From: Scolanthus callimorphus
Lineage: Eukaryota > Cnidaria > Anthozoa > Actiniaria > Edwardsiidae
Direction of reading: 5' to 3'
Assembly: GCA_033964015.1 (NCBI GenBank)
Contig: JAWWUD010000058.1
Span: forward strand, 62,001 to 126,000
Length of the DNA: 64,000 nucleotides
Part shown: piece by piece, positions 22,301 to 32,372 of the stretch
Numbering within the stretch: the stretch's first letter is position 1
How the letters are laid out: each line of letters begins with the position of its first letter
Notes under the pieces: model-generated
Databases searched by the model: none
Told to the model about the DNA's origin: nothing
The model's input: only the letters and a program-made list of their open reading frames with translations
Position numbers and translations under genes: made by a program

Positions 22301-25300
22301 CTGAAAACTGACAAACTCACTCTGTTGTTTTTTGCTTGTTTGCTTTGTGTTTAAATGGTTAAAGAAGAAAATAAATTATCTGTTCATTGTGCTGCAAACT
22401 TACAAACTGGTTGTTTTTTGTTTGTTTGCTTTGTGTTTAAATGGTTAAAGAAGAAAATAAATTATCTGTACATTGTGCTGAAAACTGACAAACTGGCACT
22501 GGTTGTTTTTTGTTTGTTTGCTTTGTGTTTAAATGGTTAAAGAAGAAAATAAATTATCTGTACATTGTGCTGCAAACTGACAAACTGGTTGTTTTTTGTT
22601 TGTTTGCTTTGTGTTTGGTTAAATGGCAACTTACTTCTCGTCCTCGGCAAAGTCGGACAGTGTTGTAGCAGTTCCCATGTATTCTGTGGACAAAATAGTT
22701 TACAGTCAGCAAATAAATTAATTTTTCGGTCGTAGATCATAATCACGAGTCAACCTCCCTACTAAGACGAACGGACCAACTGACTGCAGTTTCGTTAACA
22801 TTATGCCAGGCAGTAACAGTATCGGAGCAACATAGTTTGCACAATAATCTCCAGATAATTTCCGTATCCTAAACCCACGACTTTTCCCTGATATTTCGGT
22901 TTCTCATTTTCCGATTAATTACAAAATTAACTGACCTTTAACATTTTCAAAAGCCTGTAGGTAGATAAAATGTCTTGCGCTATGTTAACTAGATTCGACT
23001 TCAAGGCTCCATTACCGGGCATTCGTTCGAAGACATGCTGCACCTCTAATGCGCGCGCGTATAAAGCTAGCGCTGACAATTTCTTAAAACCTGAATTTTG
23101 TAGAACCTGAATTTTTTTACCACTTGATCCAGGACAACTGACACCTGATGTGCGATGTGCGAAATAATTTGTTGGTAAAATTTGGCGGTTGTATGTTAGA
23201 AATTCGCAGAGTTAAAAACATTTTTAGGAGATACGTTACTAATGACGTCACAAATATTTGATTGACAGGTTGTTTATGTGTTTGTTTATGTTGATTACCT
23301 GTAAGAGGCATTATAATTTGAGATTACCTGTTTTCAGAGCTTTAAAAAGAAAATACAGGGTAGGCCACAGGGTAGGCCATGGCCTAGGCCACGTTTTGTC
23401 CCGACCCCTTCATACCTGTATCGATAGCTTGTATGAATGCAGGATAGTTGATATCACCACCAACAGGATATTCAAACTTCTTACAGATCAGCTAAACAAA
23501 AAACACAATATACGATTATTTAATTTGCTAATATTCATCCGAGTTTTTTGTCGAGTTTCTATCACCATGGAGGGATCGTCACCGCCTTATTTTAACGGGC
23601 TGTTTGCAAAGTAAGGTAGTGCAAGCAAACAACGCCTCTATATTACAACAGGGAGCTCGAGCGGGCGCCAAGCAGTAGCCTGAATAGAGGTATGTCAGGC
23701 GGCTTCCGGCGGTGAACCGCCGTCTACTTCACTGCTGATCGCCGGAAACTTTAATATTAAAGCAATAGCATGCATGAATAAGGCCCAATTATCTTGCCCT
23801 TAAAACGCAGGAAAACGCCTTTTTTGCTACTGAAATTTCAAAATTTTCCGGAAGCATGCCCCCGTAACCCACTAGAATGCTCAGGCCTTACGACTTTCGT
23901 ATAGGATCCCAAAACACAGCCGTCTACTTCCAAAACGTAGCCTGCTACTTCAAAACTTATTGAAACCCCTGTATGTTAGATCATATATGAAATCTAGCTG
24001 CGGGGCTCCTTGGTGTAGGTTCTACTTACCGCTAGCTCTGAGGGCTGTAGATAATCCAGTGTGAGGAAATGCAGCATGCGCGCGAATTGGGTCTTGGTCA
24101 CCCCTCTCGTGTAACCTTTACTCTGTCGAAAGGAAAATAAAAGATCAAATACTTCGGGCCTATACTGTATATGAAATCGAATTTTCAACAATAATGGTTA
24201 TTAAGCTCTTGTAGATATATTTCTTTACAGTATCTAGTACGTGAATATCTTTTTTCCGAAAGAGGTTAATAAACTCAGAACTTGAATTTAATTACGAACA
24301 GGAATTCACTTAAAAAACTGTACCGCACCCAGCGGCAGAATCGCATACTCAAAGCTGAATGGCGTGGTGAATAAACGAACTCGCGCTCTAATTTACTGAA
24401 ATTGAGGCAGACTCGTCGTGCACAGTCGCTGCAGTGACGCGCAATGGATTGTGGGGCGCGTAGCGAGGCGCGCAAAGATTTGTGGACCTTCCCATAATCC
24501 TTTGCGCGCCCATTAACACTAACGAAAAGTAACGACCAGGTACGAGTCGGGAAATGAGGGGCGACCTGAACGGGACTCACTCGCTTGCAGCGCGCGGTTC
24601 TGGCTTCGCCTTCAGAAAATATGCGTCACGTATGCCGTACAGAGAAAAGTCCTCTTCGACAGGGAAAGTCATCAAGAACGTTGGCGAAGGTTGAGTTCCT
24701 GGGCTTATGGCGAGACTGACATTGCTAAACGAACACTTTGCCTATAAGGGAAATTCTGTGGCAAACTTGAAAACTTGCCAAGGCAGGGGTCGCACTTTCT
24801 CCACAGAATTTCCCAGCAAAAAAATGCTGCAAAATTCAAGGCAAAGTATTTTTCTCCAAAGATTGTGGTCGCACCAGCGTGAAATAATTTGCCGTTTTAT
24901 TATTTCTGCTCCTGTCTAGGGTTTTTTATTTGATTGACGGCAAATTTTACTGTTCTACAAAACGTTGCCAAAAAGACAACCCAAAGGCTGCTTGTTGATT
25001 GGTCATCCAGCAAAGTTTTAGTTCGCTGGTAAAGTGAGTCGCATTAGGGAACTAACTTTTCTAGCAAACTCTGGCCGCAAAATGCCGAAAAGTTTGCCAA
25101 GTGCGACCCCTGCCTAAGTTGTATCCTGCCTAAGACTTATTTCGCCTGGCAACAGAAAACGCTGATCCAAATGACAACACTAACCCTGTCGAAATCCTTG
25201 AAGTACGGATAGACCATCAAGCGACGCTTGCGCACTTTGTCTTTCATGCCCTCCAGTATCTCCATGACGTGACGCTCTTCTCTCTCGGTTAACAAGTTTG

Positions 25301-28300
25301 GGGCCTGGACAAAAAAAACCACGCTCAACTATTATTGTTTACACTCGGTTGAATTAGAATTCAATGTAGAAATTTCTAAGTAATCAACTATGCTCATGAT
25401 TCACCGAATGGACGATTCCAGATATAAGCGCGCGCGCTCTACTTTACTGAGAAATGCCCAAGCCGTGTCCCACAACTACCAGAACGCAGCGCGCGCTTTT
25501 TAACAGTTTGTTCGACAAATGTCCCACATCTACCGACATGCAGCGCGCGCGTGCGTTATAGCTGGAATCGTCCATTCAACGGATAAATATTTCCGTTTTT
25601 CCCTAAATCAGGTGATGAAAATGGATAATTCGTCTTGGTGAAATTAAAGAATCACTCATGACGATCATGTGAAACCCTCTTTAGGAGACATGTGATTGCG
25701 TTGATCGAATTATCGGCCTTGGTAACATGCCACAATTTGTATCCATCGGAAATAGAGCAGATTCCGTATGACTGCGAAAAGTGCCGCGACACGGGATGCC
25801 CAAACGGATAGCAGTCAGTCCTGGGGTGAAAACAGAAAATGCAACTGTAATGTCAATGTAAATATCCCCCCCCCCCCCCCCCCAACCTCCCACGGAAGGG
25901 TGTTCAAAAGAATTTCCAAAGTGCTGCGACACGGCGCGGCATGGTCGCGGCACGGAACCTGGCCTGCCGCAGATACGGTCGCGGCGCGGCACAACAGCGC
26001 CACTTTTCACAGTCATACAAGATCTGCTCTCGACTATGCCTTTCATTTTAAGTCATACGCCAAAGCACTCATCTTACCCGTGCCAGCGAACCAACAGGAG
26101 GTCGGTAGGGATCGGTTGTAGGCTTTTTCTCAAGGTCCGGTACAGTAAATGCTAAGAGAAAATTATTTAATAATATGTTAGAGTCAACAAGTGGGAGAAT
26201 TGAAATTCCAGCTTTGCTCCACATTACGACTAACTACAATGCTAAATTGCTGTGTTGCGATGAACATTTTCAAAACATTGACTTCGCTTTGGGGATTCTA
26301 TTCTAGCGATAAAGCACCCCTCCCCGTTTATAGCACATTACATAAAATCACGGGGTTTGTCATATTGTACGCACAAAAAAAGATCTTTTTGCACATCAAA
26401 TATGGTGGCATCCTCGATTGGGCAATTCCAGAAAATAAAGGTACCCCCCCACGGGCGGCACTAGTTTTTGACCCCCCCATGCATCCAGAATTTCCAAAAT
26501 GGTTTACCCCCCCGTGCATATAGAATTCCGGGTAGGTTAAACCCCCCTCCCCTTCAGAAATTTCAACTTTCCCCCCCCCCCCCCCCCTCCCCTCCGGAAT
26601 CCAAATAATCACCACCTTGTTTATTATTGCGAGAAAAAGTAAAAATTTGCGAGGGAAACGTTGCGGAGAAAAAGGCAAAAGTTGCGGGGGTTGTTGCGGG
26701 AATTTATTAAATTTGCAAAGTAAAGAAAACACAAAAAGCGCATAATCTTGTTTCAGAATATTAATACAGAGCATGGAAGTTTGATTTTGAAGAAAAAAAT
26801 ACCACCGGCATTCACAACATCCACTGAATATGAGCTCTACATTTTTAGCGTGTTAACTAGTACCTAACTGGCTATTTTGTAAGATTTGAATTGTAGGGGC
26901 AAAGAATCGGATGATATTATCACGGAAAAACTTGAGACTTTCGCCATTCGATCGTGAAATGGGGGAATAGACATTTCAAATGAAGTGTTCAAATCGCTTT
27001 CTAAAACAATTTTTCCAAATATAACCAATAGGAAATCACATGAATGAGCTAGACCAAGCTTGGAAAGCATAGTTGTTACTTTTTGCGGATCTTCGAATAT
27101 TTGAGGCTTAGGAAAAACCCATATAGAACTCTAAAAAGGAGTAAAAGAAAAACATACTATTCAACATGCATATTACATGTACCATTTTTGAGAAACGTTT
27201 ATTAAACTATACCGTGTTGTTCCGGGATTTCATTAGATATGTTAGGGAAAGTTGCGGCGGGTTTTGGTGAACGTTGCGCGTCCATGCAAGCTCAAGTTAT
27301 CCAGTATCGCCAACATCCTTTATATTAATTTCAATGTGTGATTGTACAAAGTTGAACCTGCTGCGTGATTGAACTAACAGTCGAAATCAGTAGAAAATTA
27401 TGGAGATTCTGTCTTAGAAGGGACAAGTACGAACTGGCAAGCATTCTCTATCTATCGAATGGCGGCGAAGACTGTTTTTCCGCGCGTGAAATGACGTTAT
27501 TTTCTTTCTGAAAAACGCTATTTTAGCAGACTGAAAAACACGCGAACTCCTTCAGAAGTTGGGCATCTTCAGACCCCCCCTTGTGACAAGAAATCCAGCT
27601 TCGAAAACCCCCCCTTGCAATCAGAATTCCGAGCTCTTAAACCCCCCATCCCTTCGGAATTTCCAAATGCCGCTCGTCGGGGGGTACCATTATTTCTGGA
27701 ATTGCCCATTGCAAACGCAGCGCTAAAAACAGCTACTAACGAGGAGGATCCCCAAAGTCAGGGACGTCAACCACAGGGCTTCAAAAATCTGGAGACCGCT
27801 TTGAAATGACGAAATTTCCTGAAATTCAACCGGTAGAAATACAGTGTATGGTAGTCGTCATTTTTCCGGGGAGACGAACTGAAAAATCTTGAAACTCCCG
27901 GCAAAACCGGGAGAGTTGACGTCCCTGCAAACTGAGACAAAACTAGTGTGGTCTACACTTATTTATTCTGGGATAGGAAATAAGGTGTGAATTCTCAATC
28001 CAGACAGAAGTCACAAAAGGCATAACGAATTTTCAGGCGCACTGCTTGTTATTACTCGAGACGCCCAAACGGATAGCAGTCAGCCCTGGGGTGAACATGT
28101 ACTGAAATCTCAGCAGCAGAAAATGCAACTGTAATGGAACATTTACCATTCTCCATCAGATCACAGAACTCTTGGTATCTGATTCGCCCATCATCTGTTT
28201 TATAATAATCAATGACCTTCTGAATCTCATCACGTGACAAGTTGGCTTGAGTTCCACAGCACAGGCTCAGTCCACAGACAAACTAGAACAATAAGAAAGT

Positions 28301-31300
28301 TTGGTGATCAACATAATCTCATTCACTTTATTCCCCACTTTTCACTACTAATTAGCCATGTGTAAAGTCAACCTTATACTAAGGTGCTTGGGTGGTAAAA
28401 AATTCTTAGCATGAAAATTTTTTTTAGCCATCCAGTGTATTGTTTGGGGAGCAATTAGTACTACCATTTGCATTGAACCGTCAAGCTTGACGATTTATAT
28501 GACGGGCTATATGATGTTTCAAAAGTGCATGTCTTATCGAGAAGTAGTTTATCGCTTCTCACACTCTTCTCAACAAAATGTGCACATTTGAAACCTACGC
28601 AAAAAAATCGCCAAGCTTCAGGGTTGAATTCAAAAGTGGTTATCATGTGCAATACCGGGAAATTACTACCATGGTTATCTGACATTGTCTGATCAAAGTT
28701 GACAAATATCTAGTGACCGCATTGTAATAAGGACAGCCATATATTTTTTTATTTTCTTGATTGGACAATGTGTCAAAGAAAACAATAAGTTATATTCTGC
28801 TCTTTAATGGCAAGCCACCAGATCTTTTCCCTTCCACTGCATGCACAATGGGTTTCACACAGAAACACACAGTTTTCAAGGATGATCACAGTACTTTTTT
28901 TTCACAGTACCTGGTTTTCTGTGATAATTCCACTTCTCAATTTGTCGTGATCCCTGAAAAATTCAGGTGTCCTGATCCCATTCTTGAAGACAGCAACTCT
29001 GATTTTCTCAAAAATCTCATCCATGGTGGCAGCTCTAGGGGTCTAAAAAAAGAAAGTGAATTTTGATAGGTTATAATGTGTGGTTCCAAAAATTATCCAC
29101 ACCCCCCGACGGAAGGGTGTTGAAAAGTGACCCCCACCCCTCTGGAATTTCCGAAGAAAAATACAGTATTTGTATGGAAAAGATCAGGTAAATTGACCCC
29201 CCCACCCCTCTGGAATTTCCAATCCCTTCCGTAGGGTGGGTATGGATAATTTCTGGAAACACACAATGCTCTTTGCAAAAAACAAGCATCAATATGTTTG
29301 GCATTGTGAGGGTGACAATTTCATATATTGCTATGGGTTACTCTGGGTAACCTGTGTTCTAGTACCAAAGGTGATGGGTAAGAACTACTTGCATTCACCA
29401 TAGTGAAACATTTCCTCGGTGGAAAAGGATAAACACTAGAAAGACTTGGGTCACTGACAATGAAATCTAGCTCAAGTGGTCATACCAATTCACCAGTAAC
29501 TATAGTGACAACAGTATCAATCAACTCAAAAGTGATTATAGGAAAATGTTTCTTACTCTTGGAGCCACAAACAAGTCTTGTTCAGGGACAAATTTAGTGA
29601 AGTCAGCTTGTTCCTGGAGAACTGAAGGACAAAAGAAGCATGGAGTTAATTATCAATGAAAATAGTTTGAAGTGTACAAGAGCAAAAGTTATCTGGTTAC
29701 CTTTTTGTTTCTCTTCAATGTCAAAATGGAACTGGTAGTAGTTACATAGCCCTGGTTTAACAGGGTCACGGTACTTCTTGGCCAGCAATGTCACTTCATG
29801 GTCCGTGATATCTGGAGGGCCAGGAAAACTTCTGAAAAACTGAAAAAGGATGTCAAGTATTAAGATGAAAATGATTAGGTCTGCATTTTCTGGAATTGTG
29901 TGGTTACAGAAAATATCCAACCCCCTTTCCCCACAGAAGGGTGTTGCAAAGTGACCCCACCCCACCCATCCAGGATTTCCAATCCCTTCCATGGGGAGGG
30001 GAGGGGAGGGAGGGAGGGAGGGGGTGAATGGATATTTTCTGGAACCACACATTACACAATATGCATCCTAGGTTATTAAGAGCCATAGACCCACCCAGTT
30101 ATCCCAAAAGTCCAAATTTTCCCCCTACCTGTGGTTCAGTAACAACACCAATATGATGTGTATCAAAGTCATGATAACATGACTTGATGTTGATTCCATG
30201 ATATTTATAATGTGTAGCCATCTTCATTAGTAGTTGATCGCACTTGGCAAGGGAAGCAGGGCTTATCGGACGCCGATCAACTGGGTTGCTACAAACACAT
30301 AAACAGATTTTAATGCTCACTAAAAAACTGTCGTTGTTATTTTTATTACTAACAGAAATTGATTTGATGCACTGACACATTCCAACTGATGACTGTGCAA
30401 ACATTTTGCTCCATTCCATGCAGTAAAAGAATTGTGCTCTCATGCTAGGTCAAAGTATGTTGATTGGTTGATCAGTAATTTTGTGTGATGTGATTGGCTG
30501 AATGTTCACGGGAAGTTGAAGTTTGATACTGTCACCCTAACACATTCAATGCATTTTCACAGTCATCTGCTTGAACATACATACCTTGCATCAGTTCCAA
30601 TGCGCTGAGTTGAGGGATCGGCAATAAGCCAATTGGGATCAAACACTGCACCAATTACATGACAGAATGCTCTGTAGTTCACCATTCCCTTCTGCTTAGG
30701 ATCACTGCCATATTTAGACATCAGCAAATGATCTTGCCCTGGAGTCAACACAATGCCAAACAGCTGGTCTAGACATCTGTCAAACTGAGGCTCTGCAAGA
30801 CAACTTATAAGGTTATAATAGGAAATAAAAAATAGTACCAATCAGTTCTGTGTCAACTTCTGAATTTTACGGTAGTCTGGGCATGATAAATCTGCAGGAC
30901 TGGAATAAACCTGGGGTCCTCAACAAGAAATGGTTTTCTTAACTGCCGAATATCGCTAGCAATTTCAGAGCTTACTGGAGGCCACTTACTGGAGGCCAAA
31001 CATTCCTGATTTCTGATATCCCCACCCCACCCCCATGGGCAAAACAAGCAACCTCTGGAGCTAACCCAGAATTTTCTGAGGACCCAGTGTACTTCCGAAA
31101 TCACTAAATCCGTTAGCACCCAGGAAAATTGGTCGATCGTTTTTCGAATTCATTTAACTCATGTGACTATTTTGATTGATCGAAATGCTCACATGACTCA
31201 CATTTCTTTTGTTTGATATTAGAAATGCACAGAAACATGACCATTTCGATGGATCAAAATGGTCATGTGTCTGCATTAACCGAATTTGAAAAATGATGGC

Positions 31301-31770
31301 TCATTTTTGGGGTGCTAACAGTTAAGTGATTTCGGTAGTGTCAGGGACACAGAAAATAATATCCAAGTGAACCATACGTCCCACACTGAAAACCCTGGAA
31401 TTTTTGGCATAATGGTAGCACCCCAGGTTACTAATTGTTTAAGTGACTTCACTTCACTTACTTGTGATAAACCCTGTCCTTAGGCGATCAAAATCCTTGA
31501 AATACTCATCCAGCCGAACGTTCCTGGCATTAACATCTGAGCGTATTTTATCTTCAAGAGATGTCATATTCAATGCTTGTAGCTGGGAAATGACAGTAAG
31601 GTAAGTTAACTTAAGCTTATAAGTTATAAAGTCAGAATCAATTAGGCAAGGAAAATTCGCACAGGAAAAACCGTGTTATACGAAACATCGATAAGAAATA
31701 GGTTACTATTTTCCCTTACCGCACTTTCACCGTTCCTTTCACCTCCATTTGCTATAGCAAAAGACACCAT
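10369..31770 (-). CDS. Multi-module degenerate EF-hand protein, 936 aa, 23 exons
   Basis: Exons in transcript order: 31720-31770 (ATG 31768-31770), 31462-31582, 30585-30792, 30129-30288, 29701-29839, 29557-29621, 28911-29042, 28147-28282, 26078-26151, 25185-25304, 24030-24122, 23416-23491, 22635-22683, 21915-22020, 18839-19034, 16946-17147, 15939-16023, 15699-15764, 14532-14657, 13582-13730, 12714-12793, 11665-11840, 10369-10569 (TAG). All have GT/AG ends; lengths sum to 2811 nt and every phase closes. Eight modules of ~115 aa repeat a DFDxLRxGxIT loop (for example EYFKDFDRLRTGFIT at ~43-57, EFFQDFDPLRHGSIS at ~512-526, EFMRDYDKLRTGR at ~746) and then a second helix ending NYxxF. Loops keep Asp1, Gly6 and a hydrophobic position 8 but lack Asp3 and Glu12, so Ca2+ binding is doubtful. 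No signal peptide or membrane segment. Family name not recognised; a ciliary/axonemal role is a guess from similar EF-hand repeat proteins. Confidence 0.85.
11046..11352. repeat. 307-bp foldback element (intron)
   Basis: The left arm TTACTGCGGTTTTCGTAATT pairs with the right arm AATTATGAAAACCGCAGTAA across about 130 bp per arm. It includes a shared GCCTTCTGGCTTCCGCCAAT region and an ACGACGAAAAGACT region. Short loop near 11195. Confidence 0.65.
11478..11652. mobile_element. 175-bp MITE next to the exon 22 splice donor
   Basis: The ends GCTGCGTACACAC and GTGTGTACGCAGC enclose GGTGCCCGGGCAC blocks. The flanking direct repeat is CTGAG (11473-11477, 11653-11657). The right duplication ends 6 bases from the donor GT of the exon ending at 11665, so the insertion sits at the edge of the splice signal. 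Confidence 0.7.
12221..12415. mobile_element. 195-bp TIR element (intron)
   Basis: TAGACCTCCTCGGCT at the left and AGCCGAGGAGGTCTA at the right, with continued pairing through TAATGTTGTCCCA and CACGTGGCATTC. A related fragment (GAATGCCACGTGATCTGAAA) lies near 53250. Confidence 0.65.
13043..13095 (-). repeat. Degenerate tRNA-like (SINE head) fragment
   Basis: On the minus strand a good A box (TAGCTCAGTCGATAGAG) sits in a cloverleaf-like context, but the B box region is degraded and the acceptor does not pair. Read as a relic of a tRNA-derived SINE, not a gene. Confidence 0.45.
14262..14419. mobile_element. MITE, copy 1 of the GAGCAGAT / CGCGGC family
   Basis: Starts GAGCAGATTAGTGCCGCGAC and ends CAGTCATACGACATCGGCTC; the interior is rich in TCGCGGC and shares GTCGCGGCACGGAACCTGGC with the copy at 25755-26029. 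Its right end lies about 110 bases from the exon ending at 14532. Confidence 0.6.
15075..15385. mobile_element. 311-bp element built of CCAGGAGTTT repeats
   Basis: Ends GCAGGGTTCG and CGAACCCTGC. The interior holds about ten imperfect copies, in both orientations, of a CCAGGAGTTTTCCAGGA motif, giving a self-complementary structure. Intronic. Confidence 0.6.
15551..15679. mobile_element. MITE of the ATGGGAAAAGCT family, copy 1
   Basis: CATGGGAAAAGCTG at the left pairs with CAGCTTTTCCCATTAATGGG at the right; outer ends resemble TTCAGAAA / TTTGCAGAAA. A second family member lies at 59286-59453. Its right end lies about 20 bases from the exon ending at 15699. Confidence 0.55.
17321..17863. repeat. 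111-bp tandem repeat, five units
   Basis: Units start at 17321, 17432, 17543, 17654 and 17765 (ATGGGGAGAATGACCCGATC), and look identical by eye. The 111-bp period is a multiple of three and the unit has no stop in one frame on each strand, so long open frames appear on both strands. Flanked at 17243-17293 by a short inverted pair (ATACTGCGCTATTCA / TGAATAGCGCAGTAT). Lies in the intron between exons 15 and 16 of the EF-hand gene. Confidence 0.85.
18003..18789. mobile_element. 787-bp Mutator-like element carrying a minisatellite
   Basis: TIRs of about 75 bp begin TAGACTGCTTGCAG and contain CGGGGAACGTCCGTAATAAG. Perfect 9-bp target duplications TCATACTGG lie at 17994-18002 and 18790-18798. The whole interior is the 29-bp tandem array at 18097-18717. 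Its right end is 41 bases from the exon 15 donor side (exon end 18839). Confidence 0.8.
18097..18717. repeat. 29-bp minisatellite, about 21 units
   Basis: Units of the type CACGTCACGATAAGCACGCA plus CCACAGGGT, with few variants (AAGCGC/AAGCAC, GATTAG/GATAAG, ACATCACG). Fills the interior of the TIR element at 18003-18789. Confidence 0.85.
19210..19809 (-). repeat. 68-bp minisatellite, block A (nine units)
   Basis: The unit phase marker GAGTCTCTTGACAAG (or GAGTTCCTTGACAAG) occurs every 68 bases from 19243 to 19787. Units are highly alike. On the minus strand each unit contains CTTGTCAAGAGACTCAG or a one-base variant, the same sequence that ends exon 14 at 21915. Block A is separated from block B by a transposon insertion. 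Confidence 0.85.
19810..21591. mobile_element. 1.78-kb Mutator-like element splitting the minisatellite
   Basis: Ends TAGCCTGCTTGCAGGCGG and CCGCCTGCAAGCAGGCTA. Target duplication gacacgtga / gacacgtaa (19801-19809, 21592-21600; 8/9). Long inner inverted arms at 20236-20374 and 21403-21545 share TCCCGGGGGCGAGCGC and an AGGTGATTCT region. No transposase-like frame seen, so non-autonomous. Another element is inserted in its left arm (19847-20235). Confidence 0.75.
19847..20235. mobile_element. 389-bp TIR element with internal tRNA-like promoter boxes
   Basis: Inserted in the left arm of the 1.78-kb element with a perfect 10-bp direct repeat CGTTCGATGA (19837-19846, 20236-20245). Imperfect TIRs align as CCCA-CTAAAT-GAGGAATGCTCAC. 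On its minus strand, 19938-20001, an A-box-like TAGTGCAGTGGTTAGG and a perfect B box GGTTCGAACCC are spaced as in a tRNA. It is therefore a TIR element that captured, or originated with, a pol III head. Confidence 0.6.
21600..21932 (-). repeat. 68-bp minisatellite, block B (five units, overlapping exon 14)
   Basis: Units phased at 21646, 21714, 21782, 21850 and 21918. The last unit contains the 3' end of exon 14 (to 21915) and its splice donor GTCAGT. Units near the exon are more diverged than those in block A. Confidence 0.8.
22187..22620. repeat. Tandem repeat of about 85-93 bp, five units
   Basis: The units carry GAAGAAAATAAATTATCTGT, then ACTGACAAACTGG, then TTGTTTTTTGTTTGTTTGCT, with small length differences between them. 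The array ends 15 bases from exon 13 (22635-22683), so the acceptor-proximal intron of exon 14 is mostly repeat. Confidence 0.8.
24781..25115. mobile_element. 335-bp TIR element (intron)
   Basis: AGGCAGGGGTCGCACTT at the left and AAGTGCGACCCCTGCCT at the right (one-base spacer differences). The interior repeats GCAAATTTT-type and TTTGCC motifs. Target duplication not clear. Confidence 0.6.
25406..25577. mobile_element. 172-bp TIR element (intron)
   Basis: GAATGGACGATTCCAG at the left and CTGGAATCGTCCATTC at the right, each followed by a GCGCGCGCGC tract; the interior contains two TGTCCCACA-ctacc blocks in tandem. Confidence 0.65.
25755..26029. mobile_element. MITE, copy 2 of the GAGCAGAT / CGCGGC family, with an insertion
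   Basis: Ends GAGCAGATTCCGTATGACTG and CAGTCATACAAGATCTGCTC. It shares GTCGCGGCACGGAACCTGGC with the copy at 14262. The left half is interrupted by 25797-25920, which contains a segment near-identical to 28062-28136, a poly-C tract and an ACGGAAGGGTGTTCAAAAG fragment of the GTGTGGTTCC family. Confidence 0.55.
26419..27708. mobile_element. 1.29-kb TIR element (intron)
   Basis: TGGGCAATTCCAGAAAATAA at the left and TTATTTCTGGAATTGCCCA at the right, continuing through GGTACCCCCC / GGGGGGTACC and GGCGGCAC / GCCGCTC. Subterminal C-rich runs separate AGAATTTCC-type blocks at both ends. No coding frame of note. Confidence 0.65.
27759..27927. mobile_element. 169-bp TIR element (intron)
   Basis: CAGGGACGTCAAC at the left and GTTGACGTCCCTG at the right; the interior has CCCGGCAAAACCGGGAG hairpins. 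Confidence 0.6.
29077..29265. mobile_element. MITE of the TGTGTGGTTCC family, copy 1
   Basis: TGTGTGGTTCC at the left and GGAAACACACA at the right; subterminal AATTATCCA / TGGATAATT; interior GAAGGGTGTTGAAAAGTGAC and TCTGGAATTTCC blocks. Starts 35 bases from the start of exon 7 (29042), overlapping the branch-point region. Confidence 0.65.
29897..30051. mobile_element. MITE of the TGTGTGGTTCC family, copy 2
   Basis: Same ends (TGTGTGGTTACAG / CTGGAACCACACA), ATATCC subterminal motif, GAAGGGTGTTGCAAAGTGAC block and a GGAGGGA tract. Confidence 0.65.
31095..31335. mobile_element. 241-bp TIR element (intron)
   Basis: CCGAAATCACTAAATCCGTT at the left and the complementary AACAGTTAAGTGATTTCGG at the right, then GAGCATTTCGAT-like interior pairing (GACCATTTCGATGGATCAAA and relatives). 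Confidence 0.6.
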
Positions 31771-32372
31771 TTTACTGAAAAAACAATCAAATAAACAGCC
31801 TTCAGATGAATTTGAATCATTAACTCGAAGTCGAAGTCAAATGAAGTTAGAATCCGTTTCAAGCTGTGCCGAGAAATTCACTAAAATACCAAACGTCTTT
31901 GCGTAAACGATTCATCCTTGTTGCTCTTAAAGATACAATAACAAGTAATAGTTTACCTGCAAGCGTTATTTAGCCTATGCGGCTAAGTTTTCCTCGAGAA
32001 ATCGCTTTGTTTTGACGCGCTCTTTCTGCTGCGGCAACTCACTTTAGCTGGGCTTCTTGTACTTGTTGATTGTTGCCTAGCAACGGACCTCGTCTGTGTC
32101 TACGTACGAGAAAACCTGGTAATCAGTTACGACCGCGCGCAGGAAAACGACTGGAAAAATGTAATAAGCATTAAAATACTATAATTTTTACAAACGCTTG
32201 AGTTATGAATTCACATTTGAAAGTTTTCTGTAGGATTTCAATAGACTAATGGCATTTTAACTTCACGAAAACATTTTCCCGCCATTTGCATAGTTCTTGT
32301 TGGGTAGCCTGCGTCTACGAGATCGGCGGGAAACTGGAACTAGCACGAGGTTCGTTGGTTCTATCAACAAAA
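31771..32372. promoter_or_regulatory. Shared divergent promoter region
   Basis: The start codons of the EF-hand gene (minus, 31770) and the UBF-like gene (plus, 32373) face away from each other across 602 bases with no other gene between. The stretch holds GC-richer patches (32010-32140) and no TATA box that I can place. Bidirectional use is inference from the spacing. Confidence 0.45.

Noticed and set aside
25768..26121. 117-codon plus-strand frame
   Set aside because: Runs through a MITE and a poly-C tract; no protein motif, opposite to exon 9.
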